Shown: piece by piece, positions 45,534 to 54,286 of the stretch
Layout of the letters: each line of letters opens with the position of its first letter
Numbering within the stretch: the first letter of the stretch is position 1
Origin: Nitrospirales bacterium
GTDB taxonomy: Bacteria > Nitrospirota > Nitrospiria > Nitrospirales > UBA8639
Assembly: GCA_029261305.1 (NCBI GenBank)
Contig: JAJDBO010000370.1
Coordinates: forward strand, 1-59,352
Direction: 5' to 3'
Length of the DNA: 59,352 bases
Notes under the pieces: generated by a model
The model's input: the letters and a program-made list of their open reading frames with translations, nothing else
Told to the model about the DNA's origin: nothing
The model's database searches: none
Translations under genes and position numbers: made by a program

Positions 45534-45845
45534 TTAGGCCATTGGGGTGTCCCTTGCTGCGTTCAAGGCATCCCTCGAGTTCAGCACTCCCTTCTTCTGC
45601 TGAACTATAAGTGCCTGGTTAAGAGCACTTGTCCAGGCATCTCCCAAGATTTGTTGATATTGCGTAGGTGTCAAATTGGACTTCTTGGCTTCCGCAATGG
45701 ACGTGGAATCAAGAGATTGGTAGATCATAGATTCCCAACCGGTTTCGAGTGCCATCAAAACTTGTTGAGGCTTTACACCATGTTTCTTGGCAAGATTATT
45801 AGCTAAATCTTTTCGAGATGTAAATTTAATAGAAGCATCTCCCAT
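45534..45845 (-). CDS. Small helical protein (103 aa) of the biosynthetic cluster
   Basis: It starts MGDASIKFTSRKDLANNLAK with a strong GGAGGTGG site. The whole protein is predicted helical and polar (KKHGVKPQQVLMALETGWES, TPTQYQQILGDAWTSALNQA) with no cysteine and no transmembrane segment. It has no clear carrier-protein serine motif (DSL-type); the closest is YQSLDSTS near residue 42. I do not recognise it. Between a nine-enzyme cluster and its own promoter region, it could be a substrate, carrier or regulator. Confidence 0.65.
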   Translation of the reverse strand: MGDASIKFTSRKDLANNLAKKHGVKPQQVLMALETGWESMIYQSLDSTSIAEAKKSNLTPTQYQQILGDAWTSALNQALIVQQKKGVLNSRDALNAARDTPMA

Positions 45846-46184
45846 AATCCACCTCCTCCACGAAAAATCATACGTGATTTTTTGTTGAATAGTTAAGTGC
45901 TTAGTTTCAGTTACCTATAGGCGAATTTAAGAGTTAAATTATACTATGGAAAAATCAACAAAACAAGATATTAGGACTTTCATAGGTACTCCTTCTTTTA
46001 AAAACAATGGTTTTTACTTGCCAAAAATTCGTATGCCATTTTTGACAATTTGGCATTACGAAGGGCTTATTTAGGTTTTTTTTGTTATACGATTAGAAAT
46101 TAAGGTTGTTTTCTTACGACCACATACAGCAATTGTGGAAAGATTCCTGAAGAACCTTTTAAGGTCTTTAATAAAAGTCAGGAA
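45846..46184 (-). promoter_or_regulatory. AT-rich leader region inside the cluster, with a 14-codon micro-ORF
   Basis: 339 bp between the phosphoketolase-like gene and the 103-aa gene. On the minus strand a GAAGGAG site precedes an ATG at 45983 that opens a 14-codon frame (MKVLISCFVDFSIV) ending at 45939. After it, ATAGTATAATTT gives a good -10-like box. This looks like a second promoter for the last two genes. The micro-ORF could be a leader peptide, or chance. Confidence 0.35.
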
Positions 46185-48221
46185 TTATAACGCGAAACCT
46201 TCTCCCAAGGATGTTACTTCAATTTTGGGACAGGCGAAGGTGGGGACCCCGCCAGAAAAGCTCGAATCTCCCTCTCTTCCTAATTCACAAATTATTGAGG
46301 TTAGAAGTTTTCGTGGAATCAGACCTTTTTCACTCAGCCGAGAAAGAAGGGATATACGGTCAAGTCCATTGGCACGAAGGGTCTCCCACGGTGTTGCCCC
46401 CCAGCGTTCAATGTAGCCAAAGACTTGAAATGAGCGACCTACAGCCGTCCACATAGCGGGAGCAATTAAGCCTGGTGCGCACCAAGCAGTACCTATTACG
46501 GTGGAATCTTGTTCTGGGAGTGGCATGGCAACGGCTCGTGTGCCCATTTGTGTCAAGTCGACCACAGCCACGATCCGAATCCCAATCCCAGAAGTAGCCG
46601 CTGCTGTCATGGAGGCAACTGCTTCGGTAACACAAACGTCACCTAAAGCTACAATCGTTGTGGTTGGCGGTGGCCCCCCCTTGATGCGTATGTCCAACAC
46701 ATTTCCACCGGGGTCGGGGAGGTCCAGAAGATTTTGCTTGGAGCAGACAATTACGCTTATTGAGTCAAGTTTATTTAGTGCGTCGCGGGTTCGGAATTCG
46801 GAAGAGATTGCACCAATAGGGAAAGTCAAGTGCATTCGTGGCCACGGCCTGGCCAGGATTGTGGCAACAACGTCCGTGTTTTGGTGACTGGGGGAGTTGG
46901 CCCAACCAAGACTGGTAAGAATGAATACAAATGGCGGACGCCCAGGGTTAGGTCGCGAGTGGATCAGTTTTGAATATTGAGCAAGGCAAGTTGATGCAAG
47001 CGGGGCGAAAGCTTCATAAGTTACAAACACGGCCTCGCGGCCGGCCTCGATGGCTCCCCACGTCCAGGCAGCACAAACTTCCTCAGCCAGCACTTCCTGA
47101 ACGGTTCCCTTTGCTAAGCAGGCGTTCATGCGATTCGACAATGCTTCGTCAGGGGAAAATACTAGAGTTTCTCGTTTAGCAAGCAAGTTATCTATATGTT
47201 TCATCGGAGATTCCCACGGTGGTTCGCCACTTTGCAATTTAACCGTTGGAACAGAAATTGTATCTCTCAGATGAATTGGAGGACACTCTAAAGACGCGCG
47301 CCGTGCCATATTGACGATATCGCTATGAAAGTTTCCGTTATTATCAATGAAAGCATAATCGTGAAGAGAGTTGAGCCATTTTTGAAATTCGAGTTCTGAA
47401 TAAATGGGGTCTATTCCAGTTGGCTTGTGTGCATGGTGTAACCGAAAGCTTTGCCCTGCAAGAAAAGATGGCGCAGGCCAACCTTTTTCGGTTTCCGATA
47501 TCCATACAACTTTTTCCCCTGCCAGACTTTTTGTAAGTGCGGTGGCGGCGGACTTTGAGGCCTCATCAGGATTGTTTCCAGACCGAAGAACCTGGTATCC
47601 TAGACTTGATAGAAATAGTTCGAGCCTCGCCGAATTCCAAAGAGCACGACTTCCCATTCTGGCGCCGTTCGCATTAATTACAGGAAGCCAGCCTGCTTTA
47701 AACGGTTTTTCGAATCCCTTCAAAATGAGGTCGGCATGAACAAACGCAGCCAATGTGGTTGGTACTTCGCACTCTCCGTCACCTATTACGCACACGGTAA
47801 GGCTTCTTTTGCCATAGGCGGCTAGGGACTGCGACACAGCTAAGCCTGCCCCCAACTCTCCACCTTGGTAGGGGACATTGGGGAGTCCAATTATTTCAGA
47901 GGGATCACCTCCTGGCTGTCCATATCGCAAAGCCCCGTCAGTGATGCGTTTTGCACTCCAGGTTTCACTTAATGCACGGTGGGCAAAGATAAAACTTGTG
48001 GCATGACCAGTTCCTATTACCAACAAGAAAGGTTCCTGATCCTTCCAATGGGAAGATAGATGACCGATGACCCAAGCGATACCGGGATTGCATCCCCAGT
48101 GACCCACGACCCGCCGACGCTGAGCGCGACCTGGAGGTGGCCATGTGAATCCAAAAACATGAGTTGCAGCCAGAAGGCAAGATATTCGCCAATAGTTCAC
48201 TGCATTAGTACAAGCTGTCAT
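46185..48221 (-). CDS. Phosphoketolase-like ThDP-dependent enzyme
   Basis: 678 residues, shorter than the roughly 800 of phosphoketolases. Family landmarks are visible: VGHWGCNPGIAWVIGHL (about 38-54) for the GHWGTSPGLNF motif, IGTGHATSF for the GPGH region, GDGECEVPTTLAAF (about 147-160) for the ThDP-magnesium GDGE motif, and SHQNTDVVATIL where phosphoketolases have HQDPG. The enzyme family cleaves keto-sugar phosphates to acetyl phosphate. Changed residues around the HQD site suggest a different substrate. Its ATG overlaps the HAD gene stop by four bases, so it is coupled to the enzyme cluster. Confidence 0.8.
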   Translation of the reverse strand: MTACTNAVNYWRISCLLAATHVFGFTWPPPGRAQRRRVVGHWGCNPGIAWVIGHLSSHWKDQEPFLLVIGTGHATSFIFAHRALSETWSAKRITDGALRYGQPGGDPSEIIGLPNVPYQGGELGAGLAVSQSLAAYGKRSLTVCVIGDGECEVPTTLAAFVHADLILKGFEKPFKAGWLPVINANGARMGSRALWNSARLELFLSSLGYQVLRSGNNPDEASKSAATALTKSLAGEKVVWISETEKGWPAPSFLAGQSFRLHHAHKPTGIDPIYSELEFQKWLNSLHDYAFIDNNGNFHSDIVNMARRASLECPPIHLRDTISVPTVKLQSGEPPWESPMKHIDNLLAKRETLVFSPDEALSNRMNACLAKGTVQEVLAEEVCAAWTWGAIEAGREAVFVTYEAFAPLASTCLAQYSKLIHSRPNPGRPPFVFILTSLGWANSPSHQNTDVVATILARPWPRMHLTFPIGAISSEFRTRDALNKLDSISVIVCSKQNLLDLPDPGGNVLDIRIKGGPPPTTTIVALGDVCVTEAVASMTAAATSGIGIRIVAVVDLTQMGTRAVAMPLPEQDSTVIGTAWCAPGLIAPAMWTAVGRSFQVFGYIERWGATPWETLRANGLDRISLLSRLSEKGLIPRKLLTSIICELGREGDSSFSGGVPTFACPKIEVTSLGEGFAL

Positions 48222-49276
48222 TTGTCACTTTTTTCTTTGGAAAGATGTGCAACAATCTCACTGATACGTGATCGTCGAGTTTTAGGGTTTTTAGCTTCCT
48301 GAACTAAGGACACCAGATGCCGCTGGTCTTGGATAGGAAGATTTTCAAGCGATAATCCAAAGTTTTGAAGAGCAACTAACATGTCACTCGGTGGGGAGCG
48401 TCGCCTGCGATCTTCCTGAAGGATTAACCAGCCAAGGGGTGGATATTTTGTTGCCGAGTTCTCCATTACAAGCACAGGGCCTCGGGATTTGCGACGAACT
48501 AATGTTGCAGGGTGTTGTTGTATTCCCTCCAAAAGCAGGACTCGCCTTCGTGTCACACTTTCGAGAAGGGCTTTTAGATGAAAAACCTCCAGCACAACCT
48601 TTCCTGCCCAGTTTAAAGGTTGTCCCGCAAAGAGAACTACCTCATTTGATGGTGGGGGGCCAGCCTGATCAATCCAGTCCGCAATTGCTCCAAGCGACCG
48701 TATGTTGTGCTGGGTAGGCAGTGCAAGGAGCCCGGCACGTTCGGGCAGGGAGACATCAGCTTCTGGATCGTCCCCGATAACCAAACAGCGGTGAGGGTTG
48801 ATATCATGAGATTGGCAAAGATGTTCCCAAAATTTATGATTCTGTTTGAGTAAACCCACCTCGCTCGAGGACACAATTGCCGTCATGTGGATGGCTAACT
48901 CGGGGGGGATTGGTCCTGCCCAACGTGCAGCATTGGTTGCGGCTATGACACGCCATCCGTTATCAGTTGCCCGCTCTAGCAATCGTACTGCGTTTGGAAA
49001 GATGATGACATCCCCCTGGGGTTCAGCAAGGATTCTCCGTAGATTTTCCCGGGTTTCTCTGGGAAGTGATAATCGATCTATAAGTGCTAAACTAGCAGTG
49101 TCCAAATCATTTCCGGTTAGAACTACCTCTAAAACCGTACGGCGAATAAATGCGTCTTCCGCATTAGCTCCCAATTCCATAACCGCTTGCAAAGCTCGGC
49201 GGAACGCTCCAGGTTGAGTTCGAGAAAAAAGTGTATTTCCGAGGTCAATAATTAGGGTTGGTGATTCAGTACCCAT
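48218..49276 (-). CDS. HAD-like hydrolase fused to an OmdA-type domain
   Basis: 352 residues from the ATG at 49276, which overlaps the preceding stop (TGATG). Residues about 5-215 are a HAD domain with motif I as IDLGNTLF (the second aspartate is replaced by Gly), motif II VIAATNA, a lysine in LLKQNHKF and motif IV VIGDDPEADV. Residues about 300-350 match the YdeI/OmdA C-terminal pattern (LVALQNFGLSLENL then LVSLVQEAKNPKTRRSRISE). The segment between is unrecognised. The loss of the usual second Asp suggests a non-classical or non-hydrolytic HAD. The fusion to OmdA is unusual. Confidence 0.72.
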   Translation of the reverse strand: MGTESPTLIIDLGNTLFSRTQPGAFRRALQAVMELGANAEDAFIRRTVLEVVLTGNDLDTASLALIDRLSLPRETRENLRRILAEPQGDVIIFPNAVRLLERATDNGWRVIAATNAARWAGPIPPELAIHMTAIVSSSEVGLLKQNHKFWEHLCQSHDINPHRCLVIGDDPEADVSLPERAGLLALPTQHNIRSLGAIADWIDQAGPPPSNEVVLFAGQPLNWAGKVVLEVFHLKALLESVTRRRVLLLEGIQQHPATLVRRKSRGPVLVMENSATKYPPLGWLILQEDRRRRSPPSDMLVALQNFGLSLENLPIQDQRHLVSLVQEAKNPKTRRSRISEIVAHLSKEKSDK

Positions 49277-50349
49277 CACACATTTTTCATCTTTAAATCT
49301 GGATGAAGTGGTCCGGCCCATCCTGGCCGGTCAGGTTGAATTACATTCATTCCCAATTTTGGCAAAACAGGCTGCTCAAGATGAGCTTGGCGTTTCGGTT
49401 CAAGTAAGAGGTGGAACTCGGCACATTCAATAAATGAACACCCAATTGCCGCATGGACAGCAGGAATAAAACCACCTCCGTGTGGAATACAACGGGCTCC
49501 GACAATGTTGGCTCTTTTTGCTATTTCGATGAGTGACCCAAATCCACCACAGAACACAGCATCTGGTTGCCAAATTTCTACACCTGCCACCTCAAGGATT
49601 GTAGTCTCAGGAGGTCCATAACAGTGTTCTCCACCAGCATGGGGTGCAGGCAGTAACCCAAGACGAGAGAGATGCATCTTACTTGGTGGAAACGGCTCCT
49701 CGATCCAGGCAAGCTTATAATCCAAGTCCCCACACAATCCCAATATGGAGTCAATCGACCAAGTGCCCCCAAAATCAAGAGCAAGTCGACCGTCTCCACC
49801 TGCTGCTGCTGCCAACGCATTTAATTGAGCAACTTTGCGAACAGGACGCCACTTTTGGATTTCCCAATGGTTTTTTACTGTTTGGGCTACTGAAATGGAT
49901 TCAAGGTCTTCAGGAGATATCCCAAAACAAGTGGCATAAGTAGGGACCTCCAAACGAACTTCTCCGCCTAATAGAGCCCAAACTGGAGTGTCGGTTTGCT
50001 TACCGAGGAGATCCCAGCATGCAAGTTCAAAAGCACCGATAGCTATTTTGAGCAAACCAGTATGCGCATGGCGTGTTGAATGTTCTAACCGGTGGGCCCA
50101 CTCGGGTGGAGATACTGGTTTTGTTAGTTCTACAGCTTGAAACAGATCTTCTACCAAGACTGCAATATTCTTGGTAACAGGTCCCCACCATCCATAAATC
50201 TCGTCATCAAAAACTCCCACGAGCCAACCGGAAACTTCACTTTCATTATGTTTGCCTTGTACTGCTTCACTGTAGTCATTAAGCGGTCTAGGGGGGGCGA
50301 CGAAGTGCTGGGCTATGACCCTCTCAATCTTTATACTTAAATCTCTCAA
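49276..50349 (-). CDS. Enolase-superfamily enzyme (MLE/MR type)
   Basis: 357 residues. An N-terminal capping domain is followed by a TIM barrel with the metal ligands in order: LALDFGG (Asp192), WIEEPFP (Glu217) and GGEHCYG (Glu241). KWR (166-168) stands at the usual KxK base position, WQPDAVF supplies Asp263, and IPHGGGF supplies His290. The superfamily abstracts a proton next to a carboxylate (racemases, dehydratases, lactonising enzymes). The KxR form and the His/Asp pair fit a dehydratase or epimerase on an acid sugar-like compound, but the substrate is not predictable. Its ATG overlaps the previous radical SAM gene stop. Confidence 0.83.
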   Translation of the reverse strand: MRDLSIKIERVIAQHFVAPPRPLNDYSEAVQGKHNESEVSGWLVGVFDDEIYGWWGPVTKNIAVLVEDLFQAVELTKPVSPPEWAHRLEHSTRHAHTGLLKIAIGAFELACWDLLGKQTDTPVWALLGGEVRLEVPTYATCFGISPEDLESISVAQTVKNHWEIQKWRPVRKVAQLNALAAAAGGDGRLALDFGGTWSIDSILGLCGDLDYKLAWIEEPFPPSKMHLSRLGLLPAPHAGGEHCYGPPETTILEVAGVEIWQPDAVFCGGFGSLIEIAKRANIVGARCIPHGGGFIPAVHAAIGCSFIECAEFHLLLEPKRQAHLEQPVLPKLGMNVIQPDRPGWAGPLHPDLKMKNV

Positions 50350-51419
50350 ATGCGCGGCCCGTTCACTACCTCACCAGCAAACGTGGAATACCACAGAGGC
50401 CGGTAATTTTCCCATGATACCGGCCGAAGGCCCAATCCTGCATAATCATTTTCAATTGCGTTACGAATATCAAGAAAGTACTTAAGGTGCTCAGCCACTG
50501 GATTTCTAGCTGTACGCATGTAATCATTGTGAGCCTGAAATACTTGAATTCTGGGGAAAGTCGTGACGTGTGGAGCGAGACAACGCAAGCCCTCGACTGC
50601 CGAAGCAAATGGGTCTAACCCTGCCACATAGGTGAAATCACCTCGTATGCCAAGTTCTCTACATTCGTCGAGTATTCTGCAAGCTTTTTTGATTGTCAGG
50701 GAAGCTTTCGAGTCTTTTAGAAGCAAGTTCCGCCTAGTGAAGCATTCTAAGGTAAGAGTGAGGTGAAATGGTCCTGCTGAGGACGCTAGTTGTTCTAAAT
50801 GTTTTTTCTCGCGGACAACTGAGGAAAGAAGATGTAACCTTCCCTGGAAACCGTCTTGGCGGGCCGCCTCACGTAAGTCTGTCATATGCTTTACTGCTGC
50901 ATCTGGGTGATTAAAACATCCTGAACTGATAGTTATTACATCTACACCAGAAAGATCCCTCCAGTCGTTATCTGCCTGAATCCAAGCAAGAATTTCACTT
51001 AGATTACTTACACCATTCACAGTCGCATCAGAGGCATCTTCAATCACATTTGGGCAAAATAAGCATCCTGTGCATATTGAACGAGAATTTGTGTTGAGAG
51101 TGAGTGCGCGGCCTCCGTTACGTAAATATGATAAAACGACATCGTCGTTTTCCCATGCAACCAATTTTGCTAAAATTTCGCCATCAAAATACAGCCCATC
51201 TTTGTTTAGAAAAAAGGAGGAACTTGGGTTGTCTAGGGGAAGTATAGTCTGCCAGGCTTCATTTGTGCCATTTGGCTGAAGCTGCATTCGGGCTCGTGGA
51301 TGATTGAAGGAAGAGCGAACTCCTTGGGAATTAACAGCTATAAAAAGTATATCAAGCCAGGGTATTTTATACTCCTCCACCAGCCTTTGAAGGATATTTA
51401 AATTAAAAGTATTACTCAC
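50346..51419 (-). CDS. Radical SAM protein with a CX2CX2C motif
   Basis: 357 residues. An unusual 105-residue N-terminal domain precedes ICTGCLFCPN (Cys116, Cys119, Cys122), a CX2CX2C cluster in place of the canonical CX3CX2C. Downstream segments fit a radical SAM barrel: VDVITISSGCFNHPD (motif with Gly) and GRLHLLSSVV. FHLTLTLECFTRRNLLLKDS and IRGDFTYVAGLDPF further suggest strands of the barrel. The family uses an iron-sulfur cluster and S-adenosylmethionine to start radical chemistry. The altered spacing could mean altered cluster binding. It overlaps the GGDEF gene stop by four bases. Confidence 0.75.
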   Translation of the reverse strand: MSNTFNLNILQRLVEEYKIPWLDILFIAVNSQGVRSSFNHPRARMQLQPNGTNEAWQTILPLDNPSSSFFLNKDGLYFDGEILAKLVAWENDDVVLSYLRNGGRALTLNTNSRSICTGCLFCPNVIEDASDATVNGVSNLSEILAWIQADNDWRDLSGVDVITISSGCFNHPDAAVKHMTDLREAARQDGFQGRLHLLSSVVREKKHLEQLASSAGPFHLTLTLECFTRRNLLLKDSKASLTIKKACRILDECRELGIRGDFTYVAGLDPFASAVEGLRCLAPHVTTFPRIQVFQAHNDYMRTARNPVAEHLKYFLDIRNAIENDYAGLGLRPVSWENYRPLWYSTFAGEVVNGPRI

Positions 51420-52099
51420 AGAGCTTTCAACTTCCCATTGTTATAATAGGTTGTAAATGAATTTAGATTTAAATTAATTTTTCCTATGTCAATAACATCT
51501 CCACGGGTTGATTTGCTTTGTTTGTTACGATCTTCTTTGAAATTAAAAAGGGCTCTGTCAACACTGGACACGAGATTATGGAATGCGGATTGGCTTTCAG
51601 CAGTTGGCAAATCCATGGGAATGGAAGTGCCAGAGGCGAAACTACATGGTCTAGGGGTAGATTGGAGAAGATTGAATGCAAGTTCTTGAATCGAACTAAG
51701 AAATTTATTGTAAGGTAAGCCAGCAGCGGCGATAATAATCTCATCCCCTCCAAAAGTGCCACAAATGTGAAAATCTTCACCTGAAGATATTTTCCTCGCC
51801 CATTCTAGCGTGACCAAACCAACTTTTCGCATACAATCATTGCCGGCTAAATGACCAAAAAGCTTAGGGTTTGTGGCATTGGATAATGTGACATAACGCT
51901 TTAGGTCATCTACGTCTCCAATTGCAAGGTGTATTCCAGTCTTTGCCAGATTTGGAAATTGCCCAACAAGATAATCCGCAAAGCAGGGATATGAGATAAG
52001 ACGAGTAATAGGATCATACAATAAGACCCCGAATGGAAGTGGTTCATCGACATCTACTTGAATGTACAATTCAGGGTTATGTTGTGGAAAATCTCTCAT
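51416..52099 (-). CDS. Stand-alone GGDEF-domain protein
   Basis: 227 residues. The GGDEF fold landmarks appear in order: YDPITRLISYPCFADYL (about 28-44), LAIGDVDDLKRYV with Asp62/Asp64 for metal binding, LFGHLAGNDCMRKVG (80-94), CGTFGGDEIIIAAAG with the signature GGDEI (117-121), SFASGTSI, and VDRALFNFKED for the last helix. Diguanylate cyclases use this fold to make cyclic di-GMP, but here there is no sensory or membrane domain. The gene is embedded among radical SAM genes and overlaps both neighbours. It may supply or bind a nucleotide in the pathway instead of general signalling. Confidence 0.8.
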   Translation of the reverse strand: MRDFPQHNPELYIQVDVDEPLPFGVLLYDPITRLISYPCFADYLVGQFPNLAKTGIHLAIGDVDDLKRYVTLSNATNPKLFGHLAGNDCMRKVGLVTLEWARKISSGEDFHICGTFGGDEIIIAAAGLPYNKFLSSIQELAFNLLQSTPRPCSFASGTSIPMDLPTAESQSAFHNLVSSVDRALFNFKEDRNKQSKSTRGDVIDIGKINLNLNSFTTYYNNGKLKAL

Positions 52100-53264
52100 T
52101 TTTAGAAGCCTCTAGTTTGGTGCAATTCCCAGGGACTAAATCTGGGCTTTGGAACTGGTTAATATAAGCTGGGAATTCTGTCCCACACACTCGTGCACAA
52201 ACCTTTTGGCGACCTTCTTCTATGGATGATTGCTCCCAACTAACTTTAATCGCTTCAAAAAATGAGCTTTGTATGGCAGAATCTAACCCTACATTTAGAG
52301 CATTAATACATTCAAATCCACCGCATTTTTGAACAAGATTATACATTTGTTGGTCCACACCAGGCAGGAAATTGTAAATTATAGGAGTTGTTGCCTGAAC
52401 ATAAGTCCAACAACACGGGAATACATATCCTAAAGCATTCACAAAAACGCTTCGGTTTTCTTTTGACTGGCAACAAATAGAAGTTCTAGAGAAGAGGTTA
52501 TTGAGGGTTTGGTGATTGAGAGGGCCTTCAGTAAAATTCCGAACGGTGTCATTTACGAGTGAAGGCTTGGAAGGCAATTCAAGTGCACCTACGACCATCC
52601 CCTCTTCATTGAAAATTGGAAATTTTTTAATATTAATCTTTTTGCCCAATTCAGGAACATATTCATATGCTCCCTTCAAAAATCTAGCCGTCCTTTTGAC
52701 AGAAAATTGGCGAAATCCCAATTTTTTGCTCAAACCACGGGCTTCCCTAATCTGATGTTCGTTATGATGAAAGACTAAAAAGTCCCATTGGGCCACACCA
52801 CCAGCTCTGATAAAACTTTGAGCGTTATTAATTACACGTAAGAAATCCACCCCCTTTCTATAGATTGAGTTTGTGTTCTCAAGACCATCAATAGCGAATA
52901 CTACTCTGCCTAAGGAGCCAAGGCTTGAAGCTAAGAGACGCCACCAGGAAGTAGGTTTCACTCCGCCGTTGGTATAAATGGTAATTTTAGTCGAGGAATT
53001 TGCAGAACGAAAATACTTAATTATCTTGACTAAATCAGGAGCAAGAATAGGATCCCCATAGGCACCGCAAATGTCGATGACCATGATATGGGCGAGAAAT
53101 TCAGAAGGAAAAATGGCCTGCACATCTTCTAAGCAGAGATCAGAAAACTTGAGGCCAGGAGCAACCTTGCCAAAACTATTGCGAGCACACATTGGGCAGG
53201 TTGCATTACAACGAGTGGTAGCCTCAATGTGAACTTGGGAAATTTCATTTACTTGGTAAATCAT
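52077..53264 (-). CDS. Radical SAM / SPASM-type enzyme
   Basis: 395 residues. TRCNATCPMCARN has the canonical CX3CX2C (Cys19, Cys23, Cys26). IDICGAYGDPIL gives the GGE-like S-adenosylmethionine contact in the G.YGDP form, and ITIYTNGG the next strand motif. The C-terminal third is cysteine-rich (ICCQS, YVFPCCWTYV, KCGGFEC, VCARVC), which marks a SPASM or twitch domain holding extra iron-sulfur clusters. Such enzymes often modify peptides or small molecules with carbon-centred radicals. The stop overlaps the start of the GGDEF gene by 23 bp. Confidence 0.87.
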   Translation of the reverse strand: MIYQVNEISQVHIEATTRCNATCPMCARNSFGKVAPGLKFSDLCLEDVQAIFPSEFLAHIMVIDICGAYGDPILAPDLVKIIKYFRSANSSTKITIYTNGGVKPTSWWRLLASSLGSLGRVVFAIDGLENTNSIYRKGVDFLRVINNAQSFIRAGGVAQWDFLVFHHNEHQIREARGLSKKLGFRQFSVKRTARFLKGAYEYVPELGKKINIKKFPIFNEEGMVVGALELPSKPSLVNDTVRNFTEGPLNHQTLNNLFSRTSICCQSKENRSVFVNALGYVFPCCWTYVQATTPIIYNFLPGVDQQMYNLVQKCGGFECINALNVGLDSAIQSSFFEAIKVSWEQSSIEEGRQKVCARVCGTEFPAYINQFQSPDLVPGNCTKLEASKNERFSTT

Positions 53265-53332
53265 TAGCAGAATTTCCGATTAGAAGTTCCATAAATCCGG
53301 CTCGTTCCTAACACCCTGTAATTAGGAGGGGC

Positions 53333-54286
53333 CTATGGAAACTTTTCAGGTAATCGTTTCGTAGCCTTTATGCCACCGATGCAGTTGCAAACTTTTTGGT
53401 CACATGATGTTGGTAAGTTGGGAAAAACAATATTGACATCGTGTATGAAACCGAGTGAACCACCCACTCCACAGGTTCCTCTGAAAACTTCGTCCCATCG
53501 AATAAACAGGTTTTCAAGGCCAATGGAGCACTCCCAACCTTCCCATTGGTTTTCTGCTTTTAATATGAGTTCCGTAGGAGTCACGACTTCAGATGTCCCG
53601 TCCATGCGATATCGCCGGAGGTTTCCCTTTAGGAAATTTACTTTTTTACGACCATCTTTTTCCACTGTGTGACAGTTTAACTGGGATAATTTTAACATCT
53701 CTTCTTTTTTATAGTTCCAGGGCTGTTTCCAGTTATCAAGGATTGGCTTGTAGTGAATTTTGACTTCCGAAAAAAGTTCCTCAAGTTCCTTTCCAAAATT
53801 GAGACATTTATTAAATGTAGTGGGATCCATCATTAAATTAACTTGAACCGGAACAATTTTTCTAATCTGGGTTATTGTTTCAAGAAAGTGAGTGGGGTTT
53901 GCCTCCTTAATGTGAAAGGAGAGAATTACTTGATCTAAGTGATTTACCGCTTCCCTCCACCAGTCTGCTGGACGGCTACCATTACTTAAAATTACAATTT
54001 TCGCACCTTGCTCTCGAACTATTTGTGCAATACGAATAAGGTGTGGATAGAGAGTTGGCTCACCACCTGTAAATAAAAATGTAATTTCTTTGCCAGAGTA
54101 ATTCTGAATAATTCGTTGACAAAAGGATAGAACAGAATCTGGGCTTGGCCATTTTACCTGCCCGTCACGAAGTCTGGGGGGACAATACGCACATTGGTAA
54201 TTACAAACGCTCCCAAGCATCCACTCGACGACGAGTCGTTTTCGATCAAGAATATCTTCGGAGTCAATCCACCTAAACTCATTCAA
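53333..54286 (-). CDS. Radical SAM enzyme
   Basis: 317 residues. The cluster motif is CNYQCAYC (Cys28, Cys32, Cys35), then LFTGGEPTLYP for the GGE motif (about 71-81) and IVILSNGSRPADWW for the next strand. The C-terminus has further cysteines (CSIGLE, GTCGVGG, CDQKVCNCIG) that may bind an auxiliary cluster. The ATG overlaps the methyltransferase stop by four bases, and it precedes the SPASM enzyme by 68 bp. The substrate is unknown. Confidence 0.87.
   Translation of the reverse strand: MNEFRWIDSEDILDRKRLVVEWMLGSVCNYQCAYCPPRLRDGQVKWPSPDSVLSFCQRIIQNYSGKEITFLFTGGEPTLYPHLIRIAQIVREQGAKIVILSNGSRPADWWREAVNHLDQVILSFHIKEANPTHFLETITQIRKIVPVQVNLMMDPTTFNKCLNFGKELEELFSEVKIHYKPILDNWKQPWNYKKEEMLKLSQLNCHTVEKDGRKKVNFLKGNLRRYRMDGTSEVVTPTELILKAENQWEGWECSIGLENLFIRWDEVFRGTCGVGGSLGFIHDVNIVFPNLPTSCDQKVCNCIGGIKATKRLPEKFP

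Noticed and set aside
45534..45845. RiPP precursor peptide for the radical SAM enzymes
   Set aside because: It lacks cysteines and a core-like tail, and the cluster has no peptidase or exporter. Kept only as an unknown small protein.
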